Source of the DNA: CBDEFX01 sp965237635
Lineage (GTDB): Bacteria > Chloroflexota > Dehalococcoidia > Lucifugimonadales > CAUZJF01
NCBI GenBank assembly: GCA_965237635.1
Contig: CBDEFX010000002.1
Coordinates: 1,984,001-2,048,000, forward strand
Length of the DNA stretch: 64,000 bases
Direction of reading: 5' to 3'
Position 1 is the stretch's first letter. Each line of letters begins with the position of its first letter. Positions 17,660 to 25,531 of the stretch are shown one piece after another. Below the pieces are notes generated by a model. That model saw nothing but the letters and a program-made list of their open reading frames with translations, did not search any database and had not been told where the DNA came from. Both the position numbers and the translations under genes were made by a program.

Positions 17660-17940
17660 CGGGGATTACCTCAATCTTTGATTTGCATACCACAGCCGGG
17701 GGGTTCAACTTCTGGCCTGCTATTGTCCACCTTTTTTACCGAGGGTGCCACTAGCAGGCGCTAGAAACCCTTCGAGCATCCCCCTGACCCCCTTCCTGCC
17801 AGGAAGGGGGAAGAAAAACATATCTGAGGGACACCCTCAGACTCCCGGCAAAGGGGCTTCGCCCCTCTGCACTCCCCATCTATCATCGGCCTGCTTGCCC
17901 CTGTCGCCGATACGAATGTCGAAGGCTTTTATCAACCGCG
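17660..17940. other. Intergenic region with a C/G-rich hairpin
   Basis: No gene supported. A palindrome CCCCCTTCCTGCCAGGAAGG followed by GGG lies at about 17788-17810 and resembles the hairpin units of the dispersed repeat at 14.5 kb. It could alternatively end transcription, but no T-tract follows it. Confidence 0.4.
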
Positions 17941-17970
17941 TTGACACCGCGAAAAGGCCCATGCTATAAC
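17941..17970 (+). promoter_or_regulatory. Sigma-70-like promoter for cofE, nearly leaderless
   Basis: TTGACA at 17941-17946 and TATAAC at 17965-17970 are separated by 18 bases. Transcription would begin at about 17977, only a few bases before the ATG at 17980, so the mRNA would be leaderless or almost so. Confidence 0.6.
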
Positions 17971-17979
17971 CGGTCCACA

Positions 17980-18765
17980 ATGAAGCCAAGAAATCGCAGG
18001 AAGGACCCGCGAGTCGAGGTAATGGGGGTGACGGGCCTGCCCGAGATCCAGGCCGGAGCGAGGCTTGGCGAACTAATCTCGGATGCAGCGAGAGCGCATG
18101 GCACCCCGATCGAGGACCGAGACATCCTCGTGGTTACTCAGAAGATAGTGTCCAAGGCCGAGGGTCGGCTGGTCCAACTCAGGACGGTGGACCCTTCACC
18201 ACAAGCGACACAGCTTGCAGAGGAAACATCGCGCGACCCGCGGATCGTAGAGCTGATACTGAAGGAGAGCCGGTCAATCGTTAGAACGGACCCAGAGCGC
18301 GGCATCCTGATAACCGAGACCAGGCATGGCTTTGTCTGCGCCAACGCCGGCATCGATACGTCCAACGTACCCGGCGACGGGGTGGTGTCTCTCCTACCGG
18401 AAGACCCCGATCAGTCTGCCCGCAGGATTCAGGAAGAGGTGCTCAGCGCGGGCCCCGAGCTCTCGATAGCCGTGATTGTCTCCGATACATTCGGGCGGGC
18501 GTGGCGGGAGGGGCACGTTAATTTCGCGATCGGCGTCGCCGGCATGGACCCGATCAAGGACTACCGAGGAAGCGTCGACTCGTCCGGCAAGGTCCTCAGC
18601 GTGACCAGGATTGCAGTGGCCGATGAGCTGGCGTCGGCGGCCGAGCTCGTTATGGCTAAAGCAGACGGCGTACCGGTGGCGATCGTCAGAGGCTACCCCT
18701 ACCCGCCTGGACTAGGCGATACTAAGGCCTTGATACGCGATCGGGCCACGGACCTGTTTCGCTAG
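17980..18765 (+). CDS. cofE: Coenzyme F420-0:L-glutamate ligase
   Basis: Adds gamma-linked glutamate to F420-0 using GTP and a divalent metal. 261 residues from ATG 17980. Family signatures: VMGVTGLPEIQAGARLGELI at the N-terminus, DILVVTQKIVSKAEGRLVQL (the family's most conserved stretch), SRSIVRTDPERGILITETRH, GFVCANAGIDTSNVP, then IAVIVSDTFGRAWREGHVNF and AIGVAGMDPIKDYRG. The C-terminal domain ends VPVAIVRGYPYPPGLGDTKA. No cofC or cofD is in the window. Presence of cofE implies an F420-dependent metabolism, consistent with Chloroflexota or Actinomycetota. The promoter places the transcript start just before this ATG, supporting the chosen start. Confidence 0.92.
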   Translation: MKPRNRRKDPRVEVMGVTGLPEIQAGARLGELISDAARAHGTPIEDRDILVVTQKIVSKAEGRLVQLRTVDPSPQATQLAEETSRDPRIVELILKESRSIVRTDPERGILITETRHGFVCANAGIDTSNVPGDGVVSLLPEDPDQSARRIQEEVLSAGPELSIAVIVSDTFGRAWREGHVNFAIGVAGMDPIKDYRGSVDSSGKVLSVTRIAVADELASAAELVMAKADGVPVAIVRGYPYPPGLGDTKALIRDRATDLFR

Positions 18766-18858
18766 CGCTCTGTCAAAGCACCGCATCCTTACGCGCAAAA
18801 AATCACGGCCGCCAGGAAGACGGTCGTGATCGAGAACCCAAGAATCTGTGTGACGAGG

Positions 18859-19155
18859 CTATTCGGCCTCCTCTTCGTCGAGGTCTCTTTGACTCTGGAC
18901 CTCTTTCTTCGGGAAGCGACTGCCACCTGCCAACTGCTCCAGAGACACATCATAGCCCCAGGACGAGCCTTCAATGTAGTTCTGGAAGTCCCGCTCCTCG
19001 CCGCACCGTCGGCATACGCCCTTGCTCGTACGACCAGCCGGCGCTTCTACCAGCCACTGATGCAGGCAAGCCGGGATTTCCAGAGCTTCTGGCCCTAGGT
19101 ACGACCCTTGAACTGATGCTGACGAATCCACTATCCCTAATACCTCCGAAGCCAC
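18859..19155 (-). CDS. Small zinc-ribbon protein
   Basis: 98 codons from GTG 19155. The core ACLHQWLVEAPAGRTSKGVC followed by RRCGEERDFQNYIEG has a Cys/His pair (C-x-H) and a CxxC, a compact zinc site seen in short conserved proteins of Chloroflexota-like genomes. The C-terminus is strongly charged (RFPKKEVQSQRDLDEEEAE). The real start may be an internal codon, because the first ~25 residues are not distinctive. The role is unknown. It sits between cofE (convergent) and a second zinc-ribbon gene on the same strand. Confidence 0.6.
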   Translation of the reverse strand: MASEVLGIVDSSASVQGSYLGPEALEIPACLHQWLVEAPAGRTSKGVCRRCGEERDFQNYIEGSSWGYDVSLEQLAGGSRFPKKEVQSQRDLDEEEAE

Positions 19156-19259
19156 AATAATTAGAACGGTTGTATCACTAACTTAGATGCAAACTCTAGC
19201 AAAGGGGTTCGAGGGGTGTCAAGGAGTTTTGGTATCTCAAACCCTCGGGACGGAAGCAA

Positions 19260-19508
19260 CTATCGCGCGAGGGCGTCGAACGAAGCGACCACCGACTGAG
19301 GTTGGACCAAAGGACTATCGGCGTTGGAGCTCGCGCTTCGCTTCTTCGGCCTGCCGGCTTTCTGCTTCCCCTTTGGCCAATCGACGACGGTCTCGACCTT
19401 AACGTCTGATACGTGCCCACACTGGAGACAGGCGACGTATTCGCCAAACCTATCCTGTACCGCATATAGGTCTCCATGGCACCTTTGACAGCCTTTGATA
19501 TCAAGCAT
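19260..19508 (-). CDS. Small two-CxxC zinc-ribbon protein
   Basis: 82 residues from ATG 19508. Residues 1-40 (LDIKGCQRCHGDLYAVQDRF, then GEYVACLQCGHVSDVKVE) form a rubredoxin-like zinc ribbon with two CxxC knuckles (CQRC and CLQC) 17 residues apart. The second half is basic and low in structure (KGKQKAGRPKKRSASS), suited to nucleic-acid binding. It is divergent from the transcription regulator at 19637, so the two may share control. No enzymatic motif is present. Confidence 0.65.
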   Translation of the reverse strand: MLDIKGCQRCHGDLYAVQDRFGEYVACLQCGHVSDVKVETVVDWPKGKQKAGRPKKRSASSNADSPLVQPQSVVASFDALAR

Positions 19509-19636
19509 CCAATTTCACCACAATATTCAAGCTGCCGCTGACACTCAGGATATTAGCAACAGGAGCGCGGAGCTGTCAAGCTTTTCATGCAATAATACAA
19601 AGAAAGGCTAACAAGGTCTTTTGTTGACAGTTCAAG

Positions 19637-20332
19637 GTGGCCCAACCTATACTACAGACCATGGAAGGCACTCGCCTACGTATTCTGCAACTATTGCAGA
19701 GAAATCAGAGCGATACCGTAGAGGGGCTGGCGAAGGCTATCGGCTTGGCCCCGGCTACCATACGGCGACACCTGGATATCCTGCAGCGTGACTCGCTGGT
19801 GGCGTTCCAGGAGGTGCGGAAGCGGACTGGGCGCCCCGAGTACTCGTTCTACTTGACGGAGAGTGGGCAAGAGGCGCTGCCGAAGGGGTACGATCAGCTC
19901 TTAGGCATGACCGTCCAGGCAATCTCGACGTTGACCGCAGAGGACACGAAGTCCAAGAACGGCCAGCAGGTCCTTGACCTCGTCTTCGGACGCCTAGCTC
20001 ACCTCTTGGCCTCGACCTACGAGGGTGATCTGAAAGGCAGGGACCTATCCCAGCGGTTGTCCGCCTTGATGGGCCACCTGGGACAGGAGCACTTCCTGCC
20101 GGAGGCAGACGTCGCCGAAGGAACTCTTCGGATCAAGCTTATCAACTGCCCGTTCAGATCGGTTGCTCTCCAGAACAAGGCAGTCTGCACATTTGATCTT
20201 AACCTCATCTCCTCGGTGCTCGACCTGGACGTGGAACGGGCCGAGTGCATCCACGACGGCGACGGTAGCTGCATGTATACCGCACCCCTTGGCCGGAAAG
20301 ACCAGCAACTCCTCTCTGTCGCCACCTCGTGA
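19637..20332 (+). CDS. Winged-helix regulator with a SufR-like cysteine cluster
   Basis: 231 codons from GTG 19637; ATG 19661 is an alternative. Residues 10-75 are an ArsR/DeoR-like winged helix (TRLRILQLLQRNQSDTVEGL, then ATIRRHLDILQRDSLVAFQE, wing KRTGRPEYSFYLTESG). The C-terminal domain has four cysteines: C-x12-C in NCPFRSVALQNKAVC, then C-x7-C in ECIHDGDGSC. The first spacing equals that of the SufR iron-sulfur repressor, so redox or Fe-S sensing is plausible, but no suf genes are nearby. The target is unknown. It is transcribed away from the zinc-ribbon pair. Confidence 0.75.
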   Translation: MAQPILQTMEGTRLRILQLLQRNQSDTVEGLAKAIGLAPATIRRHLDILQRDSLVAFQEVRKRTGRPEYSFYLTESGQEALPKGYDQLLGMTVQAISTLTAEDTKSKNGQQVLDLVFGRLAHLLASTYEGDLKGRDLSQRLSALMGHLGQEHFLPEADVAEGTLRIKLINCPFRSVALQNKAVCTFDLNLISSVLDLDVERAECIHDGDGSCMYTAPLGRKDQQLLSVATS

Positions 20333-20361
20333 CCGGCTAGCGCTTTCAAGACTGCCCTCGC

Positions 20362-20736
20362 CTACGCTCGCTCTACGACTACTCGTTCTCCGGCTCGGAC
20401 TTCCCTCAAAACCGTGGGGTCACCCTCTATCCTGCCGAGCACGTTAACCGGGCTCGCCGGTCTGATCTCGTCGCCGCTGCTGGCCGGGGTTGGCCCGAAA
20501 AACAGGCAGAAGGCCTGTCCCGGCGGCCAGTATCCCAGGTCGCCCATCTCGACGACCTCACGAGCGTCGTCCTCCTCGGCCTGGACGGGCGTCCTGAAGT
20601 AGATCTCGTCTCCCCAGGTGCTTCCGGAGGCCTCGATCGGCAGCTCTGCCCATACGAGGTCAGCGGTGCGACTGTCGTTCAGGAGCGCCGTTACCTCTAC
20701 GTCACCGGTGGAAATCTTTATGCTGCGCTCCTTCAT
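20362..20736 (-). CDS. Cyclophilin-like fold protein (DUF3830/PF04126 type)
   Basis: 124 residues from ATG 20736; an ATG 11 codons further upstream is weaker. The sequence follows the family closely: VEVTALLNDSRTADLVWAEL, then GDEIYFRTPV, VVEMGDLGYWPPGQAFCLFF, GPTPASSGDEIRPASPVNVL, GRIEGD. These small beta-barrels resemble cyclophilin, but the PPIase activity is unproven for them. It has no functional link to its neighbours that I can see. Confidence 0.75.
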   Translation of the reverse strand: MKERSIKISTGDVEVTALLNDSRTADLVWAELPIEASGSTWGDEIYFRTPVQAEEDDAREVVEMGDLGYWPPGQAFCLFFGPTPASSGDEIRPASPVNVLGRIEGDPTVLREVRAGERVVVERA

Positions 20737-20802
20737 ATTTTTCCCCTCCAACGCGACCCTGTGTTGCATGAGACGAGGTCTTGTGGAATATGTCTAGTGG
20801 TT

Positions 20803-20828
20803 AGGGGCACGGCATGCCGTGCCCCTAC
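20803..20828. repeat. 26-bp perfect palindrome in an intergenic region
   Basis: Arms TAGGGGCACGGCA and TGCCGTGCCCCTA meet at the centre. It shares the CCCCTA outer end with the palindrome at 21551-21571 and lies between two minus-strand genes. No T-tract follows, so it is more likely a repeat unit than a terminator. Confidence 0.6.
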
Positions 20829-20876
20829 GTCAACCGATGTCACCCTTCCCAAAGATTCGTGCGTTAACTGCCGGGC

Positions 20877-21386
20877 CTACATGCACTCCTCGAGCCGCCC
20901 CGGGTAATCACCTACCCGTTGCCCTAACCGATCGCGCTTAGTCGCAATCTCACCGATGTGATAGTAATGGTGAGCACAGCCCCGTAGAATGGCGTACCGA
21001 AGGCTCAGACCCGTCTCACGTAAACGAGATTTGGAGCCATCATAGGGGACCGTAAGATCGAGATCGCTTTCGCTGAACACCTCCAGGTAGCTCCGAATGG
21101 TCTGCCGGACCTCGAGAACGCCGTCCTTGATCGACTGCCAGTCGTCGGCTACGCCAGTGCCGCCGAAGCGGAATCGCTCCTGGCCAATGAAGGAGTGAGG
21201 AGCAAGTTGTTGGAACCTGAAGTTAATGAAGTTATCTACCTGATTCGTCACATGGGCCAACGTCCAGCCGAATGAGCTTCCACCGTCGAAGTTCTGAATA
21301 GCTTGGGCATCATCAAGATTGTCTAATACGCGGTCGGAGTCGTTCCACGCCTCGAAAAGCAGTCCGACGATCTTGCTCTTGGCCAC
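20877..21386 (-). CDS. DinB-superfamily protein
   Basis: 169 residues from GTG 21386, which has GAGGGG eight bases upstream; the frame is open further 5' but without a better start. It is a four-helix-bundle DinB/YfiT-type protein, a family that binds a metal with three histidines and includes thiol transferases. The candidate ligands are His in GWTLAHVTNQVDNFINFR and the two in CAHHYYHIGEIATKRDR, where the HxxxH spacing of the second and third ligands is typical. The reaction is unknown. Confidence 0.7.
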   Translation of the reverse strand: MAKSKIVGLLFEAWNDSDRVLDNLDDAQAIQNFDGGSSFGWTLAHVTNQVDNFINFRFQQLAPHSFIGQERFRFGGTGVADDWQSIKDGVLEVRQTIRSYLEVFSESDLDLTVPYDGSKSRLRETGLSLRYAILRGCAHHYYHIGEIATKRDRLGQRVGDYPGRLEECM

Positions 21387-21550
21387 GGCCTTTCCCCTCT
21401 GTGAATCTATTTGGGCAATGTTACCACGCGCACGAAGGCAACGAGCACGGCTATCCACCCGAGGTGTTGACAGGACTCAGGGGGCGTGGCTTAGTATCAA
21501 GCCTTGACCCAGTGGAGCATGAGAGGGCTAAGGCAGATCGGGTCGCGATA

Positions 21551-21571
21551 GGGCAGGTTTGAAACCTGCCC
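21551..21571. repeat. Palindromic repeat GGGCAGGTTT-G-AAACCTGCCC
   Basis: A perfect 10-bp inverted repeat around one G, followed by CCTAC. It directly precedes the broken 5' end of the methyltransferase remnant. Confidence 0.6.
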
Positions 21572-21730
21572 CTACAGTACTGGAACGTGCGGTGTTAGCA
21601 TTGAGTACGCCAAAGCAAACCGAGTGAGAGACGAAGACTATTCCGTCGGCGACATGGCGGACCTAAGTGCTTTCGAGGAAGCGGGGTTTGACATGGCCGT
21701 TTCATACCTCACACTGGTGGACGTACTTAG

Positions 21731-23448
21731 CCCGAATCCACCGAAGGAGGGCGTCGGGTTAGCGTCCTGAGGCGGCAAGAAGGCGCTCCTGTGCTTCTGG
21801 GATAATGGTTTTGTAGCAAAAAAACGGCCCCGGAAAAGGAGCACCCAGTAGATGCTGCCACGCAACCACCCCGACCGGATCCAAATCACCTTCGACGACC
21901 GCCGCTTGGTGGCCAATGCCGGGCTGCTCCTTCCGGCCACCCTGGCGCGGCACCTCGGCCTGCCCGAACTCGTCCGGCAGCGCCTCGACCTGGGCGATGC
22001 CCCGGGGCGGGCGAACACGAGCGACAAGATGATGACGCTGATGGCGTCTGCGCTGGCTGGGGGCGACTGCATTGACGACGCCGATGTGTTGCGCACCGAG
22101 GGGACGGCCTGCACCCTGGGCGGCACGGTCAAGGCGCCATCCACCCTGGGCACCTTCCTGCGCAGCTTCCGGTGGGGCCACGTCCGTCAACTCGACCGGG
22201 TGAGCCGCGAGTTGCTGGCCCGGGCTTGGCAGGCCGGGGCGGGACCCGGCGACGGGCCCCTGACCATTGACCTGGACTCCACCATCTGCGAGACCTACGG
22301 ACTGGCCAAGGAGGGCGCCCACCACCACGGCTATACCGGCAAGCGGGGCTACCACCCGCTGCCGGCCATCGCCGCCGGCACCGGAGACGTACTGATGTCC
22401 CGGCTGCGCGAGGGCCGGGCCAACACCGCCCGCGGCGCCGCCCACTTCCTGCGGGAGACGGTGGGACGGGTGCGCTACGCCGGGGCCGACGGACGACTCA
22501 CGCTACGGGCCGACAGCGGGTTCTACACTCATGGCGTGGTATCCGTCTGCCGCAAGATGGATGTCCGCTTCTCCATCACCATCCGCCAGCACAAAAGCCT
22601 GCACAATCTCATCGAGGCGATACCCGAAGATGCCTGGACGCCGATTCCTTACTGGATGGACGGTGCCGCCGATGTGGCCGAGACCACCTGCACCCCCTTC
22701 CAGGCCGAGGCGGACGCCGCGCCGGTACGGCTCATCGTCCGGCGGGTGAAGCCGACGCCTGGTTCCCAACTGGCCCTCTTCGCCAAATACAGCTATCATG
22801 GCTTCATCACCGACCGGGACGGGGAGTTGCTCGAACTGGAGGCTGACCATCGCCGCCACGCCGAGATCGAGAATGCCATACGCGACCTCAAGTACGGCGT
22901 CGGGCTGAACCATCTCCCCTCGGGCCGCTTCGCCGCCAACGGCGCCTGGCTGGCCGTCCAGACGATGGCCCACAACCTGGCCCGCTGGACGGCGCGGATC
23001 GGTCTGGGAGAGCGGATAGCCACCACCAAGACCCTCCGGCGGCGGTTCTTCTCCCTGGCCGGACGGCTCACCCGCTCGGCACGCCGGTTGACCCTGCATC
23101 TTCCGGATCGCTGGCCTTGGGCTGAGAAGTTCAGCCGCGCCTTGGCCCGGCTGCGAGCCATTCCACTCCCGGCCTGACGGCACCGTCGGCGACCGACCCA
23201 CCCACCGGACAACCGAAGATCCCCGCAGACTCGTGCCAGCCCGGTCCGAGAGAGTTCCCTGCTGCGTATTCTCTCGCCTCCCGCGCATCGCAGCTCCCGC
23301 AGACGGCCATAGGGGCCCCTGTGCGGCGATGAAGACCGTCCGCCGACCTCCCTACCCCAAATGGAACCCAGGCTATTTCCCCTGTAGCTCCCTCACCCCC
23401 CTTCCGCTTTCCTCACGCCGTCCATCGGTGTCCTTCGGTGGATTCGGG
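21731..23448 (+). mobile_element. IS1380-family insertion sequence, copy 1
   Basis: About 1.72 kb bounded by inverted repeats CCCGAATCCACCGAAGGA (21731-21748) and its complement (23431-23448). Flanks CTTAG and GTAAG do not form a clean duplication, unlike copy 2. It interrupts the methyltransferase gene. Copy 2 lies at 56706-58424 in opposite orientation. Confidence 0.85.
21852..23177 (+). CDS. IS1380-family transposase (copy 1)
   Basis: 441-residue DDE transposase. The N-terminus IQITFDDRRLVANAGLLLPA is typical of the family. Catalytic segments: Asp in LTIDLDSTICETYGLAKEGA, Asp in GRLTLRADSGFYTHGVV, and Glu in the late helix HRRHAEIENAIRDLKYGVGL, with a large beta-insert between the second and third. 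The frame is intact. It differs from copy 2 at eight residues by my reading (for example H/R after KEGA and D/R in YAGA), so the two insertions are not the most recent possible duplicates. Confidence 0.9.
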   Translation: MLPRNHPDRIQITFDDRRLVANAGLLLPATLARHLGLPELVRQRLDLGDAPGRANTSDKMMTLMASALAGGDCIDDADVLRTEGTACTLGGTVKAPSTLGTFLRSFRWGHVRQLDRVSRELLARAWQAGAGPGDGPLTIDLDSTICETYGLAKEGAHHHGYTGKRGYHPLPAIAAGTGDVLMSRLREGRANTARGAAHFLRETVGRVRYAGADGRLTLRADSGFYTHGVVSVCRKMDVRFSITIRQHKSLHNLIEAIPEDAWTPIPYWMDGAADVAETTCTPFQAEADAAPVRLIVRRVKPTPGSQLALFAKYSYHGFITDRDGELLELEADHRRHAEIENAIRDLKYGVGLNHLPSGRFAANGAWLAVQTMAHNLARWTARIGLGERIATTKTLRRRFFSLAGRLTRSARRLTLHLPDRWPWAEKFSRALARLRAIPLPA

Positions 23449-23851
23449 GTAAGGCTGGAGTCGGCCGTCGGCGAGGCATACCGTGTGTTGCGGCCCGGCG
23501 GGCGGTTCATCGTCTGCAACCTCCATCCGATGGTCAGTGCGGGAAACGGCTGGATCCGACACGGTACGACAAAGTTGCACTTCAAGCTGGACGACTACTT
23601 CGACGAGGGAACTCGAGAGATGAGGTGGAGGGGTAAGACGTTGACTAACTTTCACCGCAGCCTGTCCAGCTATGTGAGCTCCTTTCTCGAAACCGGGTTC
23701 ATTTTGGACGGCACATAAGGGAACCGATGCCTTCCCCGGAGCAGGCTGTGGAGTATCCATACATCGCGGACAACCTTCGAGTGCCCGAATTCATAATCTA
23801 TCTGCTGCGCAAGCCGTTTAAATAGAGGCGGCCAGCAAACAGGAGACAGAA

Positions 23852-24904
23852 ATGCAGACATTGCCTGCCGATAGGCTTGAAAATATCGCAGTGAGGTTGC
23901 TTGAAGGCGCGGGCGCCAGCGAGGATGAGGCCGCTACCGTATCGAGGCACAGTATCGGTGCCAACCTTGCCGGGCACGACTCCCACGGCATCATCCAGAT
24001 TCCGAGATACATCGATCGCATGAAGCAGGGCGACATCGTGCCCGGCGCGGCATGGGAGATCGTGAGCGAGACGGCTACGACGACTGTGGTTGACGGCAAC
24101 TGGGGGTTTGGATACGTAGTCTCAGAAAGGGCGATGCAGGCAACGATCGACAAAGCCAGGCGGAGCAACGTCGCCACGGCGACCGTGTTTGCGCAGAGCC
24201 ACGTCGGACGGGTAACGGACTACCCCTTGATGGCTGCCGAGGCAGGCATGATCGGCATGATGACGGCCGATTCGGGCAAGTCCGCCAAGCAGGTGGCGCC
24301 GTTCGGGGGCCGCGAGCCGCGACTCGGGACCAATCCTATCTGTATGGCAGTCCCCAGCAACCTGGACGGGCCCCTTTTCATCGACATCGCCACCAGCGCG
24401 GCGGCCGAAGGCAAGGTCCGTGTCGCCGCCGCCAGGGGCTCGGCCATTCCTGAGAGCTGGGTCCTGGACAGCAACGGGAACCCTACCACCGACCCGGAGG
24501 CCTACTTCCAGGGCGGCACCCTGCTGCCACTTGGAGGCGCCGAGGGACACAAGGGCTACGGCCTCGGCGTTATGGTCGAGATCCTCTCCTGCCTCCTGAC
24601 GGGGCTGGGGTTCGGAATCGACCCGTCCGGGCGTCACAACGACGGCTGCTTCATGGCGGCGTTCAACGTCGAGGCGTTCCGTCCGCTTGACCAGTTCAAA
24701 CAAGAGGTCACCGACTTTGCCCACTACCTGAAGTCCTCACCTCCGGCCGCCGGCTTCGACGAGGTCTACTACCCTGGGGAGCTCGAGCACCTCGGCACCC
24801 AGCGGAGGCTGAAAGACGGCATCGAGGTCGAGGACGCCACCTGGCAGCAGTTAGTCGAGCTCGCTGAGGAGTACGGATTGGCCGATGAGTTGGGGATGAA
24901 CTAG
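23852..24904 (+). CDS. Ldh_2-family malate/L-lactate/ureidoglycolate-type dehydrogenase
   Basis: 350 residues. These NAD(P)-dependent oxidoreductases act on 2-hydroxy acids such as malate, sulfolactate or ureidoglycolate and are not related to classical LDH. Signature segments: GHDSHGIIQIPRYIDRMKQG with the catalytic His, FAQSHVGRVTDYPLMAAEAG, the NAD-binding APFGGREPRLGTNPICMAVP, FIDIATSAAAEGKVRVAAA and PLGGAEGHKGYGLGVMVEIL. The ATG has AGGAGA upstream. Length and frame are normal. It starts just after the methyltransferase remnant and belongs to the set of small-molecule oxidoreductases in this region. Confidence 0.87.
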   Translation: MQTLPADRLENIAVRLLEGAGASEDEAATVSRHSIGANLAGHDSHGIIQIPRYIDRMKQGDIVPGAAWEIVSETATTTVVDGNWGFGYVVSERAMQATIDKARRSNVATATVFAQSHVGRVTDYPLMAAEAGMIGMMTADSGKSAKQVAPFGGREPRLGTNPICMAVPSNLDGPLFIDIATSAAAEGKVRVAAARGSAIPESWVLDSNGNPTTDPEAYFQGGTLLPLGGAEGHKGYGLGVMVEILSCLLTGLGFGIDPSGRHNDGCFMAAFNVEAFRPLDQFKQEVTDFAHYLKSSPPAAGFDEVYYPGELEHLGTQRRLKDGIEVEDATWQQLVELAEEYGLADELGMN

Positions 24905-24947
24905 CAGCTAGAGACGCAGTCCCAGACCTTTTTTGGAGGAATACTCA

Positions 24948-25424
24948 ATGGCAGAACGGAGATACTGGCTTTTCAAGTCCGAGCCCACATCCTACTCGTT
25001 CGCGGACCTCATGAGTGAGCCTGACTAGACAGCAGAGTGGGACGGCGTTCGCAATTACCAAGCCCGGAACTTCCTTCGCGACGAGGTCAAGGTCGGAGAC
25101 GGCGTGCTCTTCTATCACTCGAGCGCCGATCCGACGGCCGTCGTGGGTACGGCGGTCGTCGTCCGTGACGGCTATCCCGACGACACCGCCTGGGACCCGG
25201 ACTCCGACCACCCAGACCCCAAGAGCACACCCGAAAAACCGGTCTGGTACATGGTGGACATCAAAGGGGAGATGGAACTTGCTAGGGCGGTGACGCTCGC
25301 CGAGATCAAGACTCACCCCGACCTGGCCGATATCTCGCTGTTCAAGAGGCCGCGGATCTCTTTCCACCCCATCACGAAGGCCGAGTGGGACATCATCCTC
25401 GAGATGGGTGGGGAGACAGCGTAG
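24948..25424 (+). pseudogene. EVE-domain protein with an in-frame TAG
   Basis: EVE (YTH-related PUA-like) domains bind modified bases in DNA or RNA. ATG 24948 has GGAGGA seven bases upstream, and the protein begins AERRYWLFKSEPTSYSFADL. TAG at 25026-25028 follows MSEPD, then the same frame continues as the canonical core TAEWDGVRNYQARNFLRDEV, KVGDGVLFYHSSADPTAVVG, PVWYMVDIKGEMEL and ISLFKRPRISFHPITKAEWD. Without the stop it would be a normal 158-residue EVE protein. A point mutation or a base-call error is the likely cause. Confidence 0.8.
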
Positions 25425-25473
25425 CAGGGCTGAGCGCTGGTGCTCCGTTCGTGGTGAGCTCCGACAGGAGTCG

Positions 25474-25493
25474 CCCCGATGCCCGCATCGGGG
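25474..25493. repeat. Dispersed palindromic repeat (CCCCGATGCCCGCATCGGGG)
   Basis: Perfect inverted repeat between the EVE and leuB 3' ends. Its left flank GAGCTCCGACAGG also flanks the copy at 31875-31907, so the two share more than the palindrome. Confidence 0.7.
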
Positions 25494-25531
25494 GACTTGT
25501 CGAACCACGGAGCCGCAAGCGTCCTTGCTTC

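Larger units (their letters stand above)
21596..23824 (+). pseudogene. SAM-dependent methyltransferase, 5'-truncated, IS-interrupted and frameshifted
   Basis: Left part 21596-21730 encodes IEYAKANRVRDEDYSVGDMA and FEEAGFDMAVSYLTLVDVL, the middle of a class I methyltransferase. An IS1380 element follows. The right part from 23449 resumes as LESAVGEAYRVLRPGGRFIV, then CNLHPMVSAGNGW and FHRSLSSYVSSFLETGF. At about 23706 the frame shifts, and another frame finishes the protein (REPMPSPEQAVEYPYIADNL, then RVPEFIIYLLRKPFK, TAG at 23822). The SAM-binding motif I end is missing upstream, where a palindromic repeat abuts. The gene is dead; the original substrate is unknown. Confidence 0.75.

Noticed and set aside
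18789..18974. 61-codon minus-strand frame ending in a hydrophobic segment
   Set aside because: It overlaps the zinc-ribbon gene in another frame and has no start with a ribosome site; the membrane-like tail (TQILGFSITTVFLAAVIFCA) is suggestive but not enough.
20803..20828. Rho-independent terminator
   Set aside because: The palindrome is perfect on both strands but has no T-tract on either side.
2923..25028. Amber (TAG) recoding or pyrrolysine use to explain the in-frame stops at 2923 and 25026
   Set aside because: TAG terminates many intact genes here (Ubl, E2, E1, TIR3, VapE-type, cofE), and no recoding signal or pyl genes are seen.
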